DNA of 64,000 bases, taken from positions 2,542,001 to 2,606,000 of the forward strand of contig OZ252031.1 in NCBI GenBank assembly GCA_965247775.1, given 5' to 3'. The notes under the pieces are model-generated. The model ran no database searches and was not told the origin of the DNA. It saw only the letters and a program-made list of their open reading frames with translations. Below are positions 7,346-17,870 of this stretch, piece after piece. The stretch's first letter is position 1; every line of letters starts with the position of its first letter. Origin of the DNA: G965247775 sp965247775 (GTDB lineage: Bacteria > Chloroflexota > Dehalococcoidia > Bin125). A program made the translations under genes and the position numbers.

Positions 7346-8527
7346 TCAGATGACCTCGGCGTCCCGGAGGGCGCTGATGGCCTCCCAGTCGTAGCCCAGG
7401 CCTTGCAGGATCTCTTCGGTGTGCTGGCCCAGCTCCGGAGCGGTCGCGCGCGGCCCGGTTTCCATGGCGGACATGCCGATGGGGCTGCCGACGACGCCGA
7501 CGGTCCCGAGGGAGGGATGTTCGAGGGTGGTGAGGTAGTCGTTGGCCAGGATCTGGGGATCGCGGCTGGCGGCGGCGTAGTCGTGGACGGGGCCGGTGGG
7601 GACGTCCGCTTCGCGCAGGAGGCGCAGCCAGTCGTCGCGGGGGCGGGCGCTGAAGGCCTGGTCCAGTTCGGCCAGGAGTTCGTCGCGGTGGTGGGCCCGG
7701 GCGTGGGCGGTGGCGAAGCGTTCATCGGTAGCGAGATCGGGGCGCTCGAGGACGCGACAGAGGGCGTCGTACCAGCGGGGGTCCAGCACGCCGATGGCCA
7801 GGTAGCGGTCGTCGGCGGCGCGGAAGGCGCAGAAGACGGGGTTCCAGCGTTGCGGGGTGGCGCTCTGGCGGCGGCTGCGGAGGAACCGGGTGTACCAGAA
7901 GCCCTGCAGTGCGATCTGGGAGCCGAGGAGTGAGGTGTCGACGTGCTGACCCAGGCCCTGGCGGTCGCGGGCGAAGAGGGCGGCGGTGATGCCGAGGGCG
8001 AGGATGGTGGCGCCGTACTGATCGGCGGTGCCGCCGAGCACGCTCTGGGGCGGGCGATCGGGGCCGCCGCCCTGGGCCATCATGATGCCGCCCATGGCCT
8101 GCCCAATGATGTCGAAGGAGGGCTGGGTGGCGAGGGGGCCGCGCTCGCCGAAGCCGGTGGCGCTGGCGGTGATGATGGCGGGATTGTGGGGACGCAGCGC
8201 GTCCAGGTCCAGGCCGAGGCGCTGCATGACGCCGGGGCGGAAGTTGTCCACCACGACATCGATCTGGGGGACGAGCTTGTAGACGATCTCGCGTCCCTGG
8301 GGCTTGCGGACGTCGATGGTGATGGAGCGCTTGTTGCGGTTGTGGGCTTCGAAGTAGCCGCACCAGCCGTCGGGCTCGAGGCCGAGGCTGCGGCCGAGGT
8401 CGCCGTGAAGGCGGGGTTCGACTTTGACCACGGCGGCGCCGAGGTCGGAGAGCAGGACCGTGGCGAAGGGGCCCTGCTGATAGCGGGTGAAGTCGAGGAT
8501 GCGAATGCCGTCGAGCGCGCGCGCCAT
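7346..8527 (-). CDS. CaiB/BaiF family (class III) CoA transferase
   Basis: 393 residues, the usual length. It transfers CoA between carboxylic acids through an aspartyl-CoA intermediate. D169 in LGGTADQYG matches the catalytic Asp169 of formyl-CoA transferase. Other family motifs are RILDFTRYQQGPFA near the start, VVKVEP, NRNKRSITIDV, VDNFRPGVM and GFGERGP. GGGAGGG precedes the ATG by a good distance. It is the last gene of a minus-strand set with enoyl-CoA hydratase and 3-hydroxyacyl-CoA dehydrogenase, suggesting activation and beta-oxidation of an acid. The substrate cannot be read from the sequence. Confidence 0.93.
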   Translation of the reverse strand: MARALDGIRILDFTRYQQGPFATVLLSDLGAAVVKVEPRLHGDLGRSLGLEPDGWCGYFEAHNRNKRSITIDVRKPQGREIVYKLVPQIDVVVDNFRPGVMQRLGLDLDALRPHNPAIITASATGFGERGPLATQPSFDIIGQAMGGIMMAQGGGPDRPPQSVLGGTADQYGATILALGITAALFARDRQGLGQHVDTSLLGSQIALQGFWYTRFLRSRRQSATPQRWNPVFCAFRAADDRYLAIGVLDPRWYDALCRVLERPDLATDERFATAHARAHHRDELLAELDQAFSARPRDDWLRLLREADVPTGPVHDYAAASRDPQILANDYLTTLEHPSLGTVGVVGSPIGMSAMETGPRATAPELGQHTEEILQGLGYDWEAISALRDAEVI

Positions 8528-8623
8528 CGCTTCCCTCCCTGCGTTGCTGCCGCCGGCACTGCCGACGCTGTCAGCCCAGGCTAGCGTGGGCTGGGGCGGG
8601 AACCGGGGGCGGCCGGGACGGAG

Positions 8624-9415
8624 CTAGCTGCCGGTGAACGCGGGCGGGCGCTTTGCGACGAAGGCGGCCACACCCTCTTGTATGTCGTCGGTGTAGGCGA
8701 GGCGCTGGAAGAGGAGGCGCTGGAAGAGGAGGCGCTCCAGCTCCAGGCCTTCCGCGAGGGGCATCTGCAACCCCCGCAGTGCGGCTTCTTTGGAGGCCTG
8801 CACGGCCAGGGGCGCCTTGGCACAGATGCGGGCGGCGAAGTCGTACGCGGTGGGGAGGAGGGCGTCGGGCTCGACGACGGCGTTGACGAGGCCGATCTGC
8901 AGGGCCGTGGCTGCATCGATGGGGTCGCCGGTGAGCAGCAGTTCCATCGCCCGGGCGGCCGGGACCGCGCGCGGCAGCCGCTGGGTACCGCCCCAGCCAG
9001 GGATGGCGCCGAGGTTGATTTCGGGCTGGCCGAAGCGGGCGCGCGTCGAGGCGATGCGCAGATCGCAGGCGAGCGCGACCTCCATGCCGCCGCCCAGGGC
9101 GACGCCGTTGACCGCGGCGATGATGGGCTTGGGGATGAACATGCCGCGCATGATGGTGGGGGGCGTGGGGTCCGGGCGCTTGGCGGGGTCTCGGGTCATC
9201 CGGGGGAGCAGCTCTTTGATGTCGGCGCCGGCGGAGAAGGCGCGGTCGCCGGCGCCGGTGATGACGGCCACCCAGAGGTCCGGGTCGTCGCGGAAGCGGA
9301 CGCAGGCGTCGCTGAAGCCCTGCACCTGAGCGGGGTTGAAGGCGTTAAGGGCCTGGGGGCGGTTGAGCGTGATGGTGCAGACGTGGCCGTCCAGGTCGAC
9401 GAGGGGACTGACCAT
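8624..9415 (-). CDS. Enoyl-CoA hydratase/isomerase (crotonase) family protein
   Basis: 263 residues. The crotonase fold is clear: oxyanion-hole segments SAGADIKEL and GVALGGGMEVALACD, then E132 in FGQPEINLG and E158 in AMELLLTG, the positions of the two catalytic glutamates of enoyl-CoA hydratase, both kept. Probably hydrates trans-2-enoyl-CoA. Near the C-terminus a 15-base unit is repeated in tandem, giving ERLLFQRLLFQRLAY (about residues 227-241), an extra turn not usual in the family. It lies between the CoA transferase and the hydroxyacyl-CoA dehydrogenase, 35 bases after the latter. Confidence 0.92.
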   Translation of the reverse strand: MVSPLVDLDGHVCTITLNRPQALNAFNPAQVQGFSDACVRFRDDPDLWVAVITGAGDRAFSAGADIKELLPRMTRDPAKRPDPTPPTIMRGMFIPKPIIAAVNGVALGGGMEVALACDLRIASTRARFGQPEINLGAIPGWGGTQRLPRAVPAARAMELLLTGDPIDAATALQIGLVNAVVEPDALLPTAYDFAARICAKAPLAVQASKEAALRGLQMPLAEGLELERLLFQRLLFQRLAYTDDIQEGVAAFVAKRPPAFTGS

Positions 9416-9450
9416 CGGATCATCCTTTCGCGCGGCCCGCTTGCGGCGGA

Positions 9451-10338
9451 TCAGGCGTCGCTGTAGTCGTGGATGCCGCGGCCGGTCTTGCGACCCAAGT
9501 GGCCGGCCGAGACGAGGCGACGGAGGAGGGTGGGGGCGTTCCAGCGCGGGTCGCCGGTTTCGGCGCGCATGGCGTCCGCGACGTCGAGCAGGACATCGAG
9601 GCCGGAGAGGTCCGCGGTGGCGAGGGGGCCGAGCTTATGGCTGAGGCCCAGCTGGCAGCCGCGATCGATCTCTTCCGCGCCGGCGGCACCGGATTCGAGC
9701 AGGCGGATGGCGTCCAGCACGAAGGGGACGAAGAGGCGGTTGACGACGAAGGCGGGGGTGTCCTTGACGCGGATGGGGGTCTTGCCGGTGGCCCGGCAGA
9801 AGGCCTCGGCAGTGTCGACGACGTCCGGATCGACGGACAGGGGGGTGACGATTTCCACGAGGGGGAGGATCTGGGGGGGATTGAAGTAGTGCAGACCCAG
9901 AACCCGCTCGGGCCGGCGGGTGGGCCGGGCGATCTCCTGCAACGAAATGGACGAGGTGTTGCTGGCGAGGAACACGGCGCCGGCGCAGATCGCGTCCAAC
10001 TGCTCGAAGATGGACTGCTTGAGCTGCAGGCGTTCGGGGGCCGCCTCAATGACGCCATCGACGGGGGCGGCGTCCTGGAGGTCCGTGCTGCCGCGCAGCC
10101 GGGCGCGGGTGGCGGCGCGGTCCGCCGGGCTCAGACGGTCGCGCGCGACGAGGCGCTCCAGGCCCTTCTCGATGCCGACCAGGCCGCGGTCGACGAAGGC
10201 CTGCTCGATGTCGAAGAGGGTGGTCTCGATCCCGGCCAAGGCGGCGGTCTGGGCGATGCCGTGGCCCATGCTGCCGGCGCCGATCACGGCCAGCGAGCGG
10301 ATGGGCGAGGCGGGACCGGACGGTGTGTCGGCGGTCAT
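9451..10338 (-). CDS. 3-hydroxyacyl-CoA dehydrogenase (PaaH/Hbd type)
   Basis: 295 residues, the length of the short monofunctional enzymes. It oxidises 3-hydroxyacyl-CoA with NAD+ (or acts in reverse). Rossmann motif VIGAGSMGHGIAQ at residues 18-30, catalytic His in GLHYFNPP and its Glu partner in LVEIV, Ser/Asn in SNTSSIS, and the C-terminal helical domain with KDTPAFVVNRLFVP and GCQLGLSHKLGPL. First gene of the acyl-CoA cluster with the crotonase and CoA transferase. Could serve beta-oxidation or a butyryl-CoA-type route. Confidence 0.94.
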   Translation of the reverse strand: MTADTPSGPASPIRSLAVIGAGSMGHGIAQTAALAGIETTLFDIEQAFVDRGLVGIEKGLERLVARDRLSPADRAATRARLRGSTDLQDAAPVDGVIEAAPERLQLKQSIFEQLDAICAGAVFLASNTSSISLQEIARPTRRPERVLGLHYFNPPQILPLVEIVTPLSVDPDVVDTAEAFCRATGKTPIRVKDTPAFVVNRLFVPFVLDAIRLLESGAAGAEEIDRGCQLGLSHKLGPLATADLSGLDVLLDVADAMRAETGDPRWNAPTLLRRLVSAGHLGRKTGRGIHDYSDA

Positions 10339-10448
10339 GGTTGTGAGACCCCTCCCACCGGCGGCATACGCGCCGCAGGCGACCGGGAGGGTACCGCGCG
10401 CCTGGGCGCGGGGGTAGCGGGAAGGCGGCGGAACGGCGCGGGCGACCT

Positions 10449-11873
10449 TCAGGCGGGGTGAAAGCCCTCCTCCGGGAGCGGCTCGTCGGCGCCGTGGGGA
10501 ATCCGAACTTCGGGGTAGGGGGCGATGGCGTCGCGGACGATGTCGCGGATGGCGTCGTATCGCTCGCGGTCGTCGGCCTCGATGCGGAGGGAGAGGTAGG
10601 GGTTGGTGTTGGAGGCGCGCAGGTGGAACCAGCCGTCGGGGAACTCGACGCGGGCGCCGTCCACTTCCGACATCTCGTAGCGGCCGCGAAAGGCGCCGGC
10701 GATGGCGTCGGCGATACGGAACTTCTCGGCGTCATGGCAGGGGAGCTTGATTTCGTTGGAGGTGACGAGGCGGCGCATGCCGCTGAAGTGGGCCGAAAGG
10801 GGCCGGTCGGAGGCGGCGACGATGCGGGCGATGGCGCAGGCGGCGTAGACACCGTCGTCGAGATAGGGGTAGTCCTCGCCGAAGATCATGTGGCCGCTGG
10901 CCTCGCCGCCGAAGGGGATGGCGTCCTCTCTCATGCGGCGGCGGAAGAACGAATAGCCGGTGCGGGCGAGGACGGGCTCACCGCCGTGGGCGCGGACGTC
11001 CTCGATGGGGCTGCGGGAGCTCTTGAGGTCCATGAGGATGCGGGCGCCGGGGCGACGAGCAAGCAGGTCGCGGGCCAAGAGGGCGGCGATCCAGTCCGGA
11101 TCGTAGCGATAGCCCCGCTCATCGACGAGGCCCACGCGGTCCCCGTCACCGTCCCAGGCGAAGCCCAGGTCGGCGCCTTCGGCCAGGACGCGCGTGGCGA
11201 GGTCGCGCATGCTGCCGGGCTCCTGGGGATCGGGCAGGTGGTTGGGGAAGCCCTCGAGGAGTTCGGTGTAGAGGCCGATGACGTCGGCGCCGATCGCGCT
11301 GAGGGCGTCCGGGCCGGTGAGCGTGGCGACGCCGTTGCCCGGATCGACCACGACGCGGAGGGGACGCGCCAGAGGAAAGCGATGCCGCAACATGTCCAGG
11401 TAGTCGGGACGGGGATCACGCTGGCGGAGCGTGCCGGCGCCGCTGTCGAAATCGGCGGCCTCCGCGAGGCCGCGCACTGCCTGGATCTCGTCGGGGAGCA
11501 GGGGCATCGCCTGTTCGCGCAGCAGCTTGAGGCCGTTGAACTGGACCGGGTTGTGGCTGGCGGTGACGACCAGGCCACCGCCGGCGCACCACCGATGGAG
11601 GGCGAAGTAGAGCAGGGGGCTGGGCGCGAGCCCGAGCGCGGTGACGTCGATGCCGGTCTCACGAAACCCGTCCAGCGCGGCCTCATAGAGGGCGGCAGAG
11701 CTGGGACGGCTGTCGCGGGCGGCCGCCACATCGCGAGCGCCGAAGCGGCGCCGCAGGTAGGTGCCGTGCGCGCGCGCGACGGCGTGGGCGACGGCGGGGG
11801 TGAGGTCCTCACCCGCGACGCCGCGCACGTCATAGGCTCGAAACATGTGGGGGTTCAGCGCCGGGGACCGCAC
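10449..11873 (-). CDS. Phosphomannomutase/phosphoglucomutase
   Basis: 474 residues. Interconverts hexose 6- and 1-phosphates. Signatures in order: FRAYDVRG near the start, phosphoserine loop VVTASHNP with S106, metal loop WDGDGDRVG, sugar-binding GEASGHMIF, and the C-terminal phosphate-binding region RASNTNPYLSLR. These fit the bacterial AlgC/ManB type. The GTG start at 11873 lies seven bases after a TACAAT, so a leaderless message is likely; the ATG nine codons in (11846) has no ribosome site either. Divergent from the SDR gene at 12045. Confidence 0.93.
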   Translation of the reverse strand: MRSPALNPHMFRAYDVRGVAGEDLTPAVAHAVARAHGTYLRRRFGARDVAAARDSRPSSAALYEAALDGFRETGIDVTALGLAPSPLLYFALHRWCAGGGLVVTASHNPVQFNGLKLLREQAMPLLPDEIQAVRGLAEAADFDSGAGTLRQRDPRPDYLDMLRHRFPLARPLRVVVDPGNGVATLTGPDALSAIGADVIGLYTELLEGFPNHLPDPQEPGSMRDLATRVLAEGADLGFAWDGDGDRVGLVDERGYRYDPDWIAALLARDLLARRPGARILMDLKSSRSPIEDVRAHGGEPVLARTGYSFFRRRMREDAIPFGGEASGHMIFGEDYPYLDDGVYAACAIARIVAASDRPLSAHFSGMRRLVTSNEIKLPCHDAEKFRIADAIAGAFRGRYEMSEVDGARVEFPDGWFHLRASNTNPYLSLRIEADDRERYDAIRDIVRDAIAPYPEVRIPHGADEPLPEEGFHPA

Positions 11874-11880
11874 CGTTCGA

Positions 11881-11886
11881 ATTGTA
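11881..11886 (-). promoter_or_regulatory. -10 element (TACAAT) of the phosphohexomutase gene
   Basis: TACAAT on the minus strand lies seven bases upstream of the GTG start. No clear -35 is seen. Part of the group of -10 boxes found immediately before start codons. Confidence 0.5.
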
Positions 11887-12044
11887 CGGAAAGGCCGCGC
11901 TCGCGTCGTGCCCGGCCGGCACAGAGCCGGCCGCGAACGACCGTCCCGCCTCCGCGCCGCTCGCTGGACGGCGGCGAGCGGGTGTGATGAGGTGAGGACA
12001 GGCAGCGAGCGGGGTCCGCGGGCGGGCGGGATCGGGAGAGCGTG

Positions 12045-12833
12045 ATGGGACGGTTGGACGCCCGGGTGGCGCTGGTCACGGGCGGCGGACGAGGCATCGG
12101 GCGGGCCATTGCGCTGGCGCTTGCCCGCGAGGGCGCGGACGTGGTGGTCATGTCACGCACGGAGGAGGATCTGGAGGCGGTGGTGGCGGAGATCGAGGAG
12201 GTGGGCCAGCGGGGGCTCGCCGTCGCGGGGGACGCGATGCAGGCAGCGGAGGCAGCGCGCCCCGTGGAGGCGGCCATCGATCGGTTCGGGCGGCTCGACG
12301 TGCTGGTGAACAACGTGGGGGGCATCCCCAGGAGCGAAGCGGCGGACCACAATCCGTTCGCGTATGCGGCTGCGCTCTTCCAGGATCTCCTGACGCTGAA
12401 TCTGATCTCGCCGTTCTGGGCGACCCAAGCCGCCCTGCCCGGCATGCGAGCGCAGGGCTACGGGCGGGTGATCAACATCGGCTCGGGCACGTCGAAGCAC
12501 GCGGGGGGGACGCTGGGCTACGTGGCGGCGAAGCACGGGCTGGTGGGGATGACGCGCTCGCTCGCGTCGAGCACGGCGCCGCACGGCATCACCGTGAATT
12601 GCCTCTGTCCCGCCTGGACCAACACGCCGCTGCTGGAGCACAACTTTGAGATGATCGGGCCCTGGCGGACCGAGGCGGAGACGGCGAAGACGGCGGCGGG
12701 CTGGAAGGGCAACCTCCAGAACCGGGTGCTGGAACCGGAGGAGGTGGGCCCGATGGCGGCGCTGCTGGCGGCGCCGGAGTCGGCGGGTATCACGGGGCAG
12801 GTGATCAGCGTCGATGGTGGATACATGGTCTAG
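12045..12833 (+). CDS. Short-chain dehydrogenase/reductase (SDR)
   Basis: 262 residues; NAD(P)(H)-dependent oxidoreductase. Cofactor motif VTGGGRGIGRAIA at residues 11-23, NNVGG, catalytic Ser in INIGSGTSKH and the YxxxK in GYVAAKHGLVGM, plus the C-terminal GITGQVISVDGGYMV. These fit the classical FabG/glucose-dehydrogenase group. GGGAGA precedes the ATG; an in-frame GTG lies directly before it. It stands alone, divergent from the phosphohexomutase; the substrate is not predictable. Confidence 0.93.
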   Translation: MGRLDARVALVTGGGRGIGRAIALALAREGADVVVMSRTEEDLEAVVAEIEEVGQRGLAVAGDAMQAAEAARPVEAAIDRFGRLDVLVNNVGGIPRSEAADHNPFAYAAALFQDLLTLNLISPFWATQAALPGMRAQGYGRVINIGSGTSKHAGGTLGYVAAKHGLVGMTRSLASSTAPHGITVNCLCPAWTNTPLLEHNFEMIGPWRTEAETAKTAAGWKGNLQNRVLEPEEVGPMAALLAAPESAGITGQVISVDGGYMV

Positions 12834-12890
12834 CGCGCTGCGAAGGCAGGCCGCGCGGCGCTGGACGCCGCCGCGAAGGAGAGGGCCTGC

Positions 12891-13317
12891 AATGTCGCGC
12901 CGGCTCCTGCCGTTCTGGCTTCTGACCGGGGCGGCGCTGACGGTGGCGGCCTGTGGCGGCGGCGGGGACGCCCGGCGACGGCCGCGGGCGGCCAGCGTCT
13001 GGACGTGCCGCAGCAGGCTGCCAGCACCGGTGAAGCCGTGCCGCCAGCGGAGGCGGCGGCCGACACGCCAGCGGAGCTGGACGTGGAGCAGATCTCCCGG
13101 GCGGCAGTGCGGGTGGAGCCCGCTTGCAGTTCGGTGACGAGCCGTCAATCGTGGCCTTCGGGTCCGGGCCGGTCGTGGATGCGACCGGCGCCGTACCTGA
13201 TCGGCAGCGACGAGGTTGGTCGCGGTGACGTGGCCGGCGGCCGGACCGTGGTTCATCCGCGTGGTGGGCTTCGAGGCGCCGGCAGCGTACGACCTGGTCG
13301 TGGAGTTCGATCCCTGA
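12891..13317 (+). pseudogene. Broken lipoprotein gene
   Basis: Starts with a good lipoprotein signal, MSRRLLPFWLLTGAALTVAA and then C, with lipobox VAAC. The frame then changes: a Pro/Ala linker with VPQQAASTGEAVPPAEA lies in frame two, QFGDEPSIVAFGSGPVVDA in frame three, and WFIRVVGFEAPAAYDLVVEF before the TGA at 13315. At least three frameshifts in 430 bases show real decay rather than a sequencing slip. No known family recognised. A similar broken gene occurs at 16443. Confidence 0.65.
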
Positions 13318-13418
13318 GCTTGCGGATCCGCCGTGCGCGGAGTGGACGGGACGGGCTCCGGGATCGACCTGCGCTGCGGGACCTGAGCGGACTCGCGATC
13401 GTGCCGTTCTGGCGGCGG

Positions 13419-15533
<2,115 letters not shown>

Positions 15534-15659
15534 CGGCAGCGTCTCTCGGCGGCTTGGGGGCTGCGGGGAGCGTATCAGGCGCCGGCGCCGGCGATGGGCG
15601 GAGGGCCTACTGCGGTGCGGACCTTTCGCGATCGGACGCCACGTGCTTACTTGTGCGAG

Positions 15660-16403
15660 ATGACGGACAGCGCGTCAACGGGAGAGCGGGGCCGACCACG
15701 CGACGGCCGGGCGGCGATTGCGCCGGGGTTACCGCGCACGGCGCGGGCGTTGATCGCGGAGACGTGCGGGACGTTCGGGCTGGTGTTCCTGGGCGCCGGG
15801 GCAGCGACGGTGGACTTCGCCACCGAGGGCAGCCTGGGCCGGATCGGCATCGGCGCGACGTTCGGGCTGGCGGTGGTGGCGATGGTGCTGGCCTTCGGGC
15901 GGATCAGCGGCGCGCACATCAATCCGGCGGTGACGCTGGGGCTGTGGGCCTCGGGGGAGTTCCCGGCGCGGCGGGTGCCGGGCTATGTGGCGGCGCAGAT
16001 CGTGGGGGCGTTGATCGCGGCGTCGGTGCTGCACGGGCTCTTCCGCAACACGGGCGGGGAGCTAGGGTCGACGGCGCCGGCGGGAACGTGGGAGCAGTCG
16101 TTCGGGCTGGAGATCGTGCTGACGTTCCTGCTCATGTACGCGATCTTGGCCGTAGCGCACCAGCAGCACAAGGCGTCGCTGCCGCTGGTGGCGGCGACGG
16201 CGGGGGCGATCGTGGGGCTGGAGGCGACGTTCGCCGGGGGTATCTCCGGGGCATCGATGAATCCCGCCCGGTCCTTCGGGCCCGGCGCGATCGCCTGGCA
16301 GTGGGATCACCACTGGATCTACTGGCTGGCGCCGGCGCTGGGGGCGCTGCTGGCGGCGGGACTCCACCTCCTGTTGGGTGAGCACGGCGCTTCCGAGCCC
16401 TAG
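15660..16403 (+). CDS. Aquaporin / MIP-family channel
   Basis: 247 residues with six predicted membrane helices. Both half-helix motifs are intact: GAHINPAVTLG and GASMNPARSFGP, the second followed by the Arg of the selectivity filter. ETCGTFGLVFLGAGA in helix 1 and the overall length fit AqpZ-like water channels rather than glycerol facilitators, which are longer. The start is the ATG in MTDSAS, preceded by a variable hydrophilic extension. No partner genes; the gene is divergent from DUF255. Confidence 0.92.
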   Translation: MTDSASTGERGRPRDGRAAIAPGLPRTARALIAETCGTFGLVFLGAGAATVDFATEGSLGRIGIGATFGLAVVAMVLAFGRISGAHINPAVTLGLWASGEFPARRVPGYVAAQIVGALIAASVLHGLFRNTGGELGSTAPAGTWEQSFGLEIVLTFLLMYAILAVAHQQHKASLPLVAATAGAIVGLEATFAGGISGASMNPARSFGPGAIAWQWDHHWIYWLAPALGALLAAGLHLLLGEHGASEP

Positions 16404-16442
16404 GCGCGAATCCTCTCGCCTCACCCTTGCGTACCCACGGGT

Positions 16443-17125
16443 ATGTGCGGCGGGACGTTCCGGCCCCAATTCAATCGCCTCAGCTTGCGACGGACGCCGC
16501 TGCGACTGGCGTTGCTGCTGGCGGGCGCGGCCGTGGTGGTGGCGGCCCGCGGCGGGAGCGACGAGGAGACGCCGTCCGTGGATCGTCAGGCGCCGACCGC
16601 GCCCCGGGCCGAGCGCCGCCCCAATTCCGTGAACACGCCGGGGGCGGCCCCGGCTGCGGGGACGGCGGTGCTGGCGAGCGGCAGGCTGGCCCTGCCGGCC
16701 GCTCAGGCCTTCGGCGAGCCCGGCTTCCATGAGGTCCTGACGGCCGAGGCCCTGCTGCCCGCGGACGTCGTGGTGCCGGCGGGGTCACGGCTGGTGCTGT
16801 CGCGGGCTGCGCGACGGTCGACTGGTCGGACTTCGAGGGGCGTCCGGGGGCGCCGCCGGGCGGAGTGTTCGAGAAGCGGCTGATGCTGACGCTGGTTGAC
16901 GGGTCGCGGGACTTCTTCCTAAGCGAGACGGACGGCGCCCTCAACGTGGGGCCGGACGCGTTCTCGCCCGGTTGACCACATTCCGCGGTGGGCGGGTCCG
17001 CCCGGGAGTGGTCCACGATGCTCCCCGCCGAGACTGTCCCGGGGGGCACGCTCGCCCTGCGGCTGGTGATGACGAAGTTCGGGGGCGGGCCGGTGGAGAT
17101 CGGGTGGGAGCTGCGGTTGGAGTAG
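16443..17125 (+). pseudogene. Broken secreted or lipoprotein-like gene with an in-frame TGA
   Basis: Starts MCGGTFRPQF and has a hydrophobic segment LRLALLLAGAAVVVAA, but a Cys expected after it is Arg. The frame then shifts near 16810 to VDWSDFEGRPGAPPGG, KRLMLTLVDGSRDFFLSE and ends at FSPG with TGA at 16973. In the same frame the coding continues after the TGA: TMLPAETVPGGTLALRLVMT to IGWELRLE and TAG at 17123. Because a Sec tRNA exists in this genome the TGA was considered as selenocysteine, but no redox motif or hairpin is seen, and the upstream frameshift favours decay. Confidence 0.6.
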
Positions 17126-17471
17126 CGGCCCCCGAGGCCGCAGAGGTGGCGGTTCGGCACCGACCCACAGCTACATGGATCGCACCACCGGGTCATTCGA
17201 ACAAGGTCCAGCGGGGCTCCTCAACTCGGCCACCCCGACGGCACAATGTCGAGGAGCCGGGACGTGTGTCTTGGGACGTTCGCGGTAAGTACCCCTCGAC
17301 TTCGCGTGGCGGGCGGGTGGCTGGCTTGGCAGAGCGGGTGGGTCCCGCGGATTCGACTGAGGCCGAATATAGCACACTTGTTCTGATTCGTCAAGTTGCG
17401 GATGCGGGGCTCCCATCTCTTGCGCGAGGCGCGCCCCGCCGCGCACCCTCTAGGACGACAAGGAGGACGGG
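17126..17471. other. Non-coding stretch upstream of the RidA gene
   Basis: About 350 bases without a supported gene. It contains an AT-richer segment near 17365-17400 (gaatatagcacacttgttc) that may hold a promoter, and a GTTCGAAT-like tRNA T-loop fragment on the minus strand near 17200 that does not fold into a tRNA. Confidence 0.4.
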
Positions 17472-17870
17472 ATGACGACGCTGAAGACGTACAACCCGGA
17501 GACGATGCCGCCGCCGGCGGCGCTCTACAGCCAGGTGGTGGAGATCCCGGCGGGGGCGCGAACGGTGTTCCTGGCGGGGCAGGTGGGGATCGACCCGGCA
17601 GACGGGTCGGTGTCGGAGGGGTTCGTGGGGCAGCACGCGCAGATCTGGCGGAACTCCATCGCGGCGCTGGCCGCGGTGGAGATGAGCGTGGAGGACATCG
17701 TGCGGATCAACGTCTACGCGACGAAGGCCGCCGACATCCAGCACCTCACCTCGGAGCGCCGAAAGTTCCTGGGCGAGCACGTGCCGGCCTCCACGTGGGT
17801 GGTGGTGGCGGCACTGGCGCAGCCGCAGTGGGTGGTGGAGCAGGAGATCATCGCGGCGAAGCTGGACTAG
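17472..17870 (+). CDS. RidA (YjgF/YER057c/UK114) family protein
   Basis: 132 residues. RidA proteins hydrolyse reactive enamine/imine intermediates released by PLP enzymes. The fold markers are VFLAGQVGIDPADGSV, QIWRNSIAALAAV, DIVRINVYATKAAD and the C-terminal VVEQEIIAA. The catalytic Arg of the archetype, in a PxRS motif, is replaced: here the segment reads VPASTWVV, so Arg to Ser at about residue 107. This places it among the non-RidA Rid subfamilies whose activity is unknown. Strong ribosome site (AAGGAGG). Its stop overlaps the end of the convergent MaoC-like gene by four bases. Confidence 0.9.
   Translation: MTTLKTYNPETMPPPAALYSQVVEIPAGARTVFLAGQVGIDPADGSVSEGFVGQHAQIWRNSIAALAAVEMSVEDIVRINVYATKAADIQHLTSERRKFLGEHVPASTWVVVAALAQPQWVVEQEIIAAKLD

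Noticed and set aside
10458..11987. Long plus-strand open frame (509 codons) opposite the phosphohexomutase
   Set aside because: Antisense shadow; the minus-strand enzyme is complete.
16973..16975. Selenoprotein reading through TGA
   Set aside because: No redox motif, no SECIS-like hairpin evident right after the codon, and a separate frameshift upstream; kept as a pseudogene.
17180..17260. tRNA-like pieces (ggccgagttgag and gttcgaatgac) on the minus strand
   Set aside because: The spacing is too short and no acceptor pairing exists.
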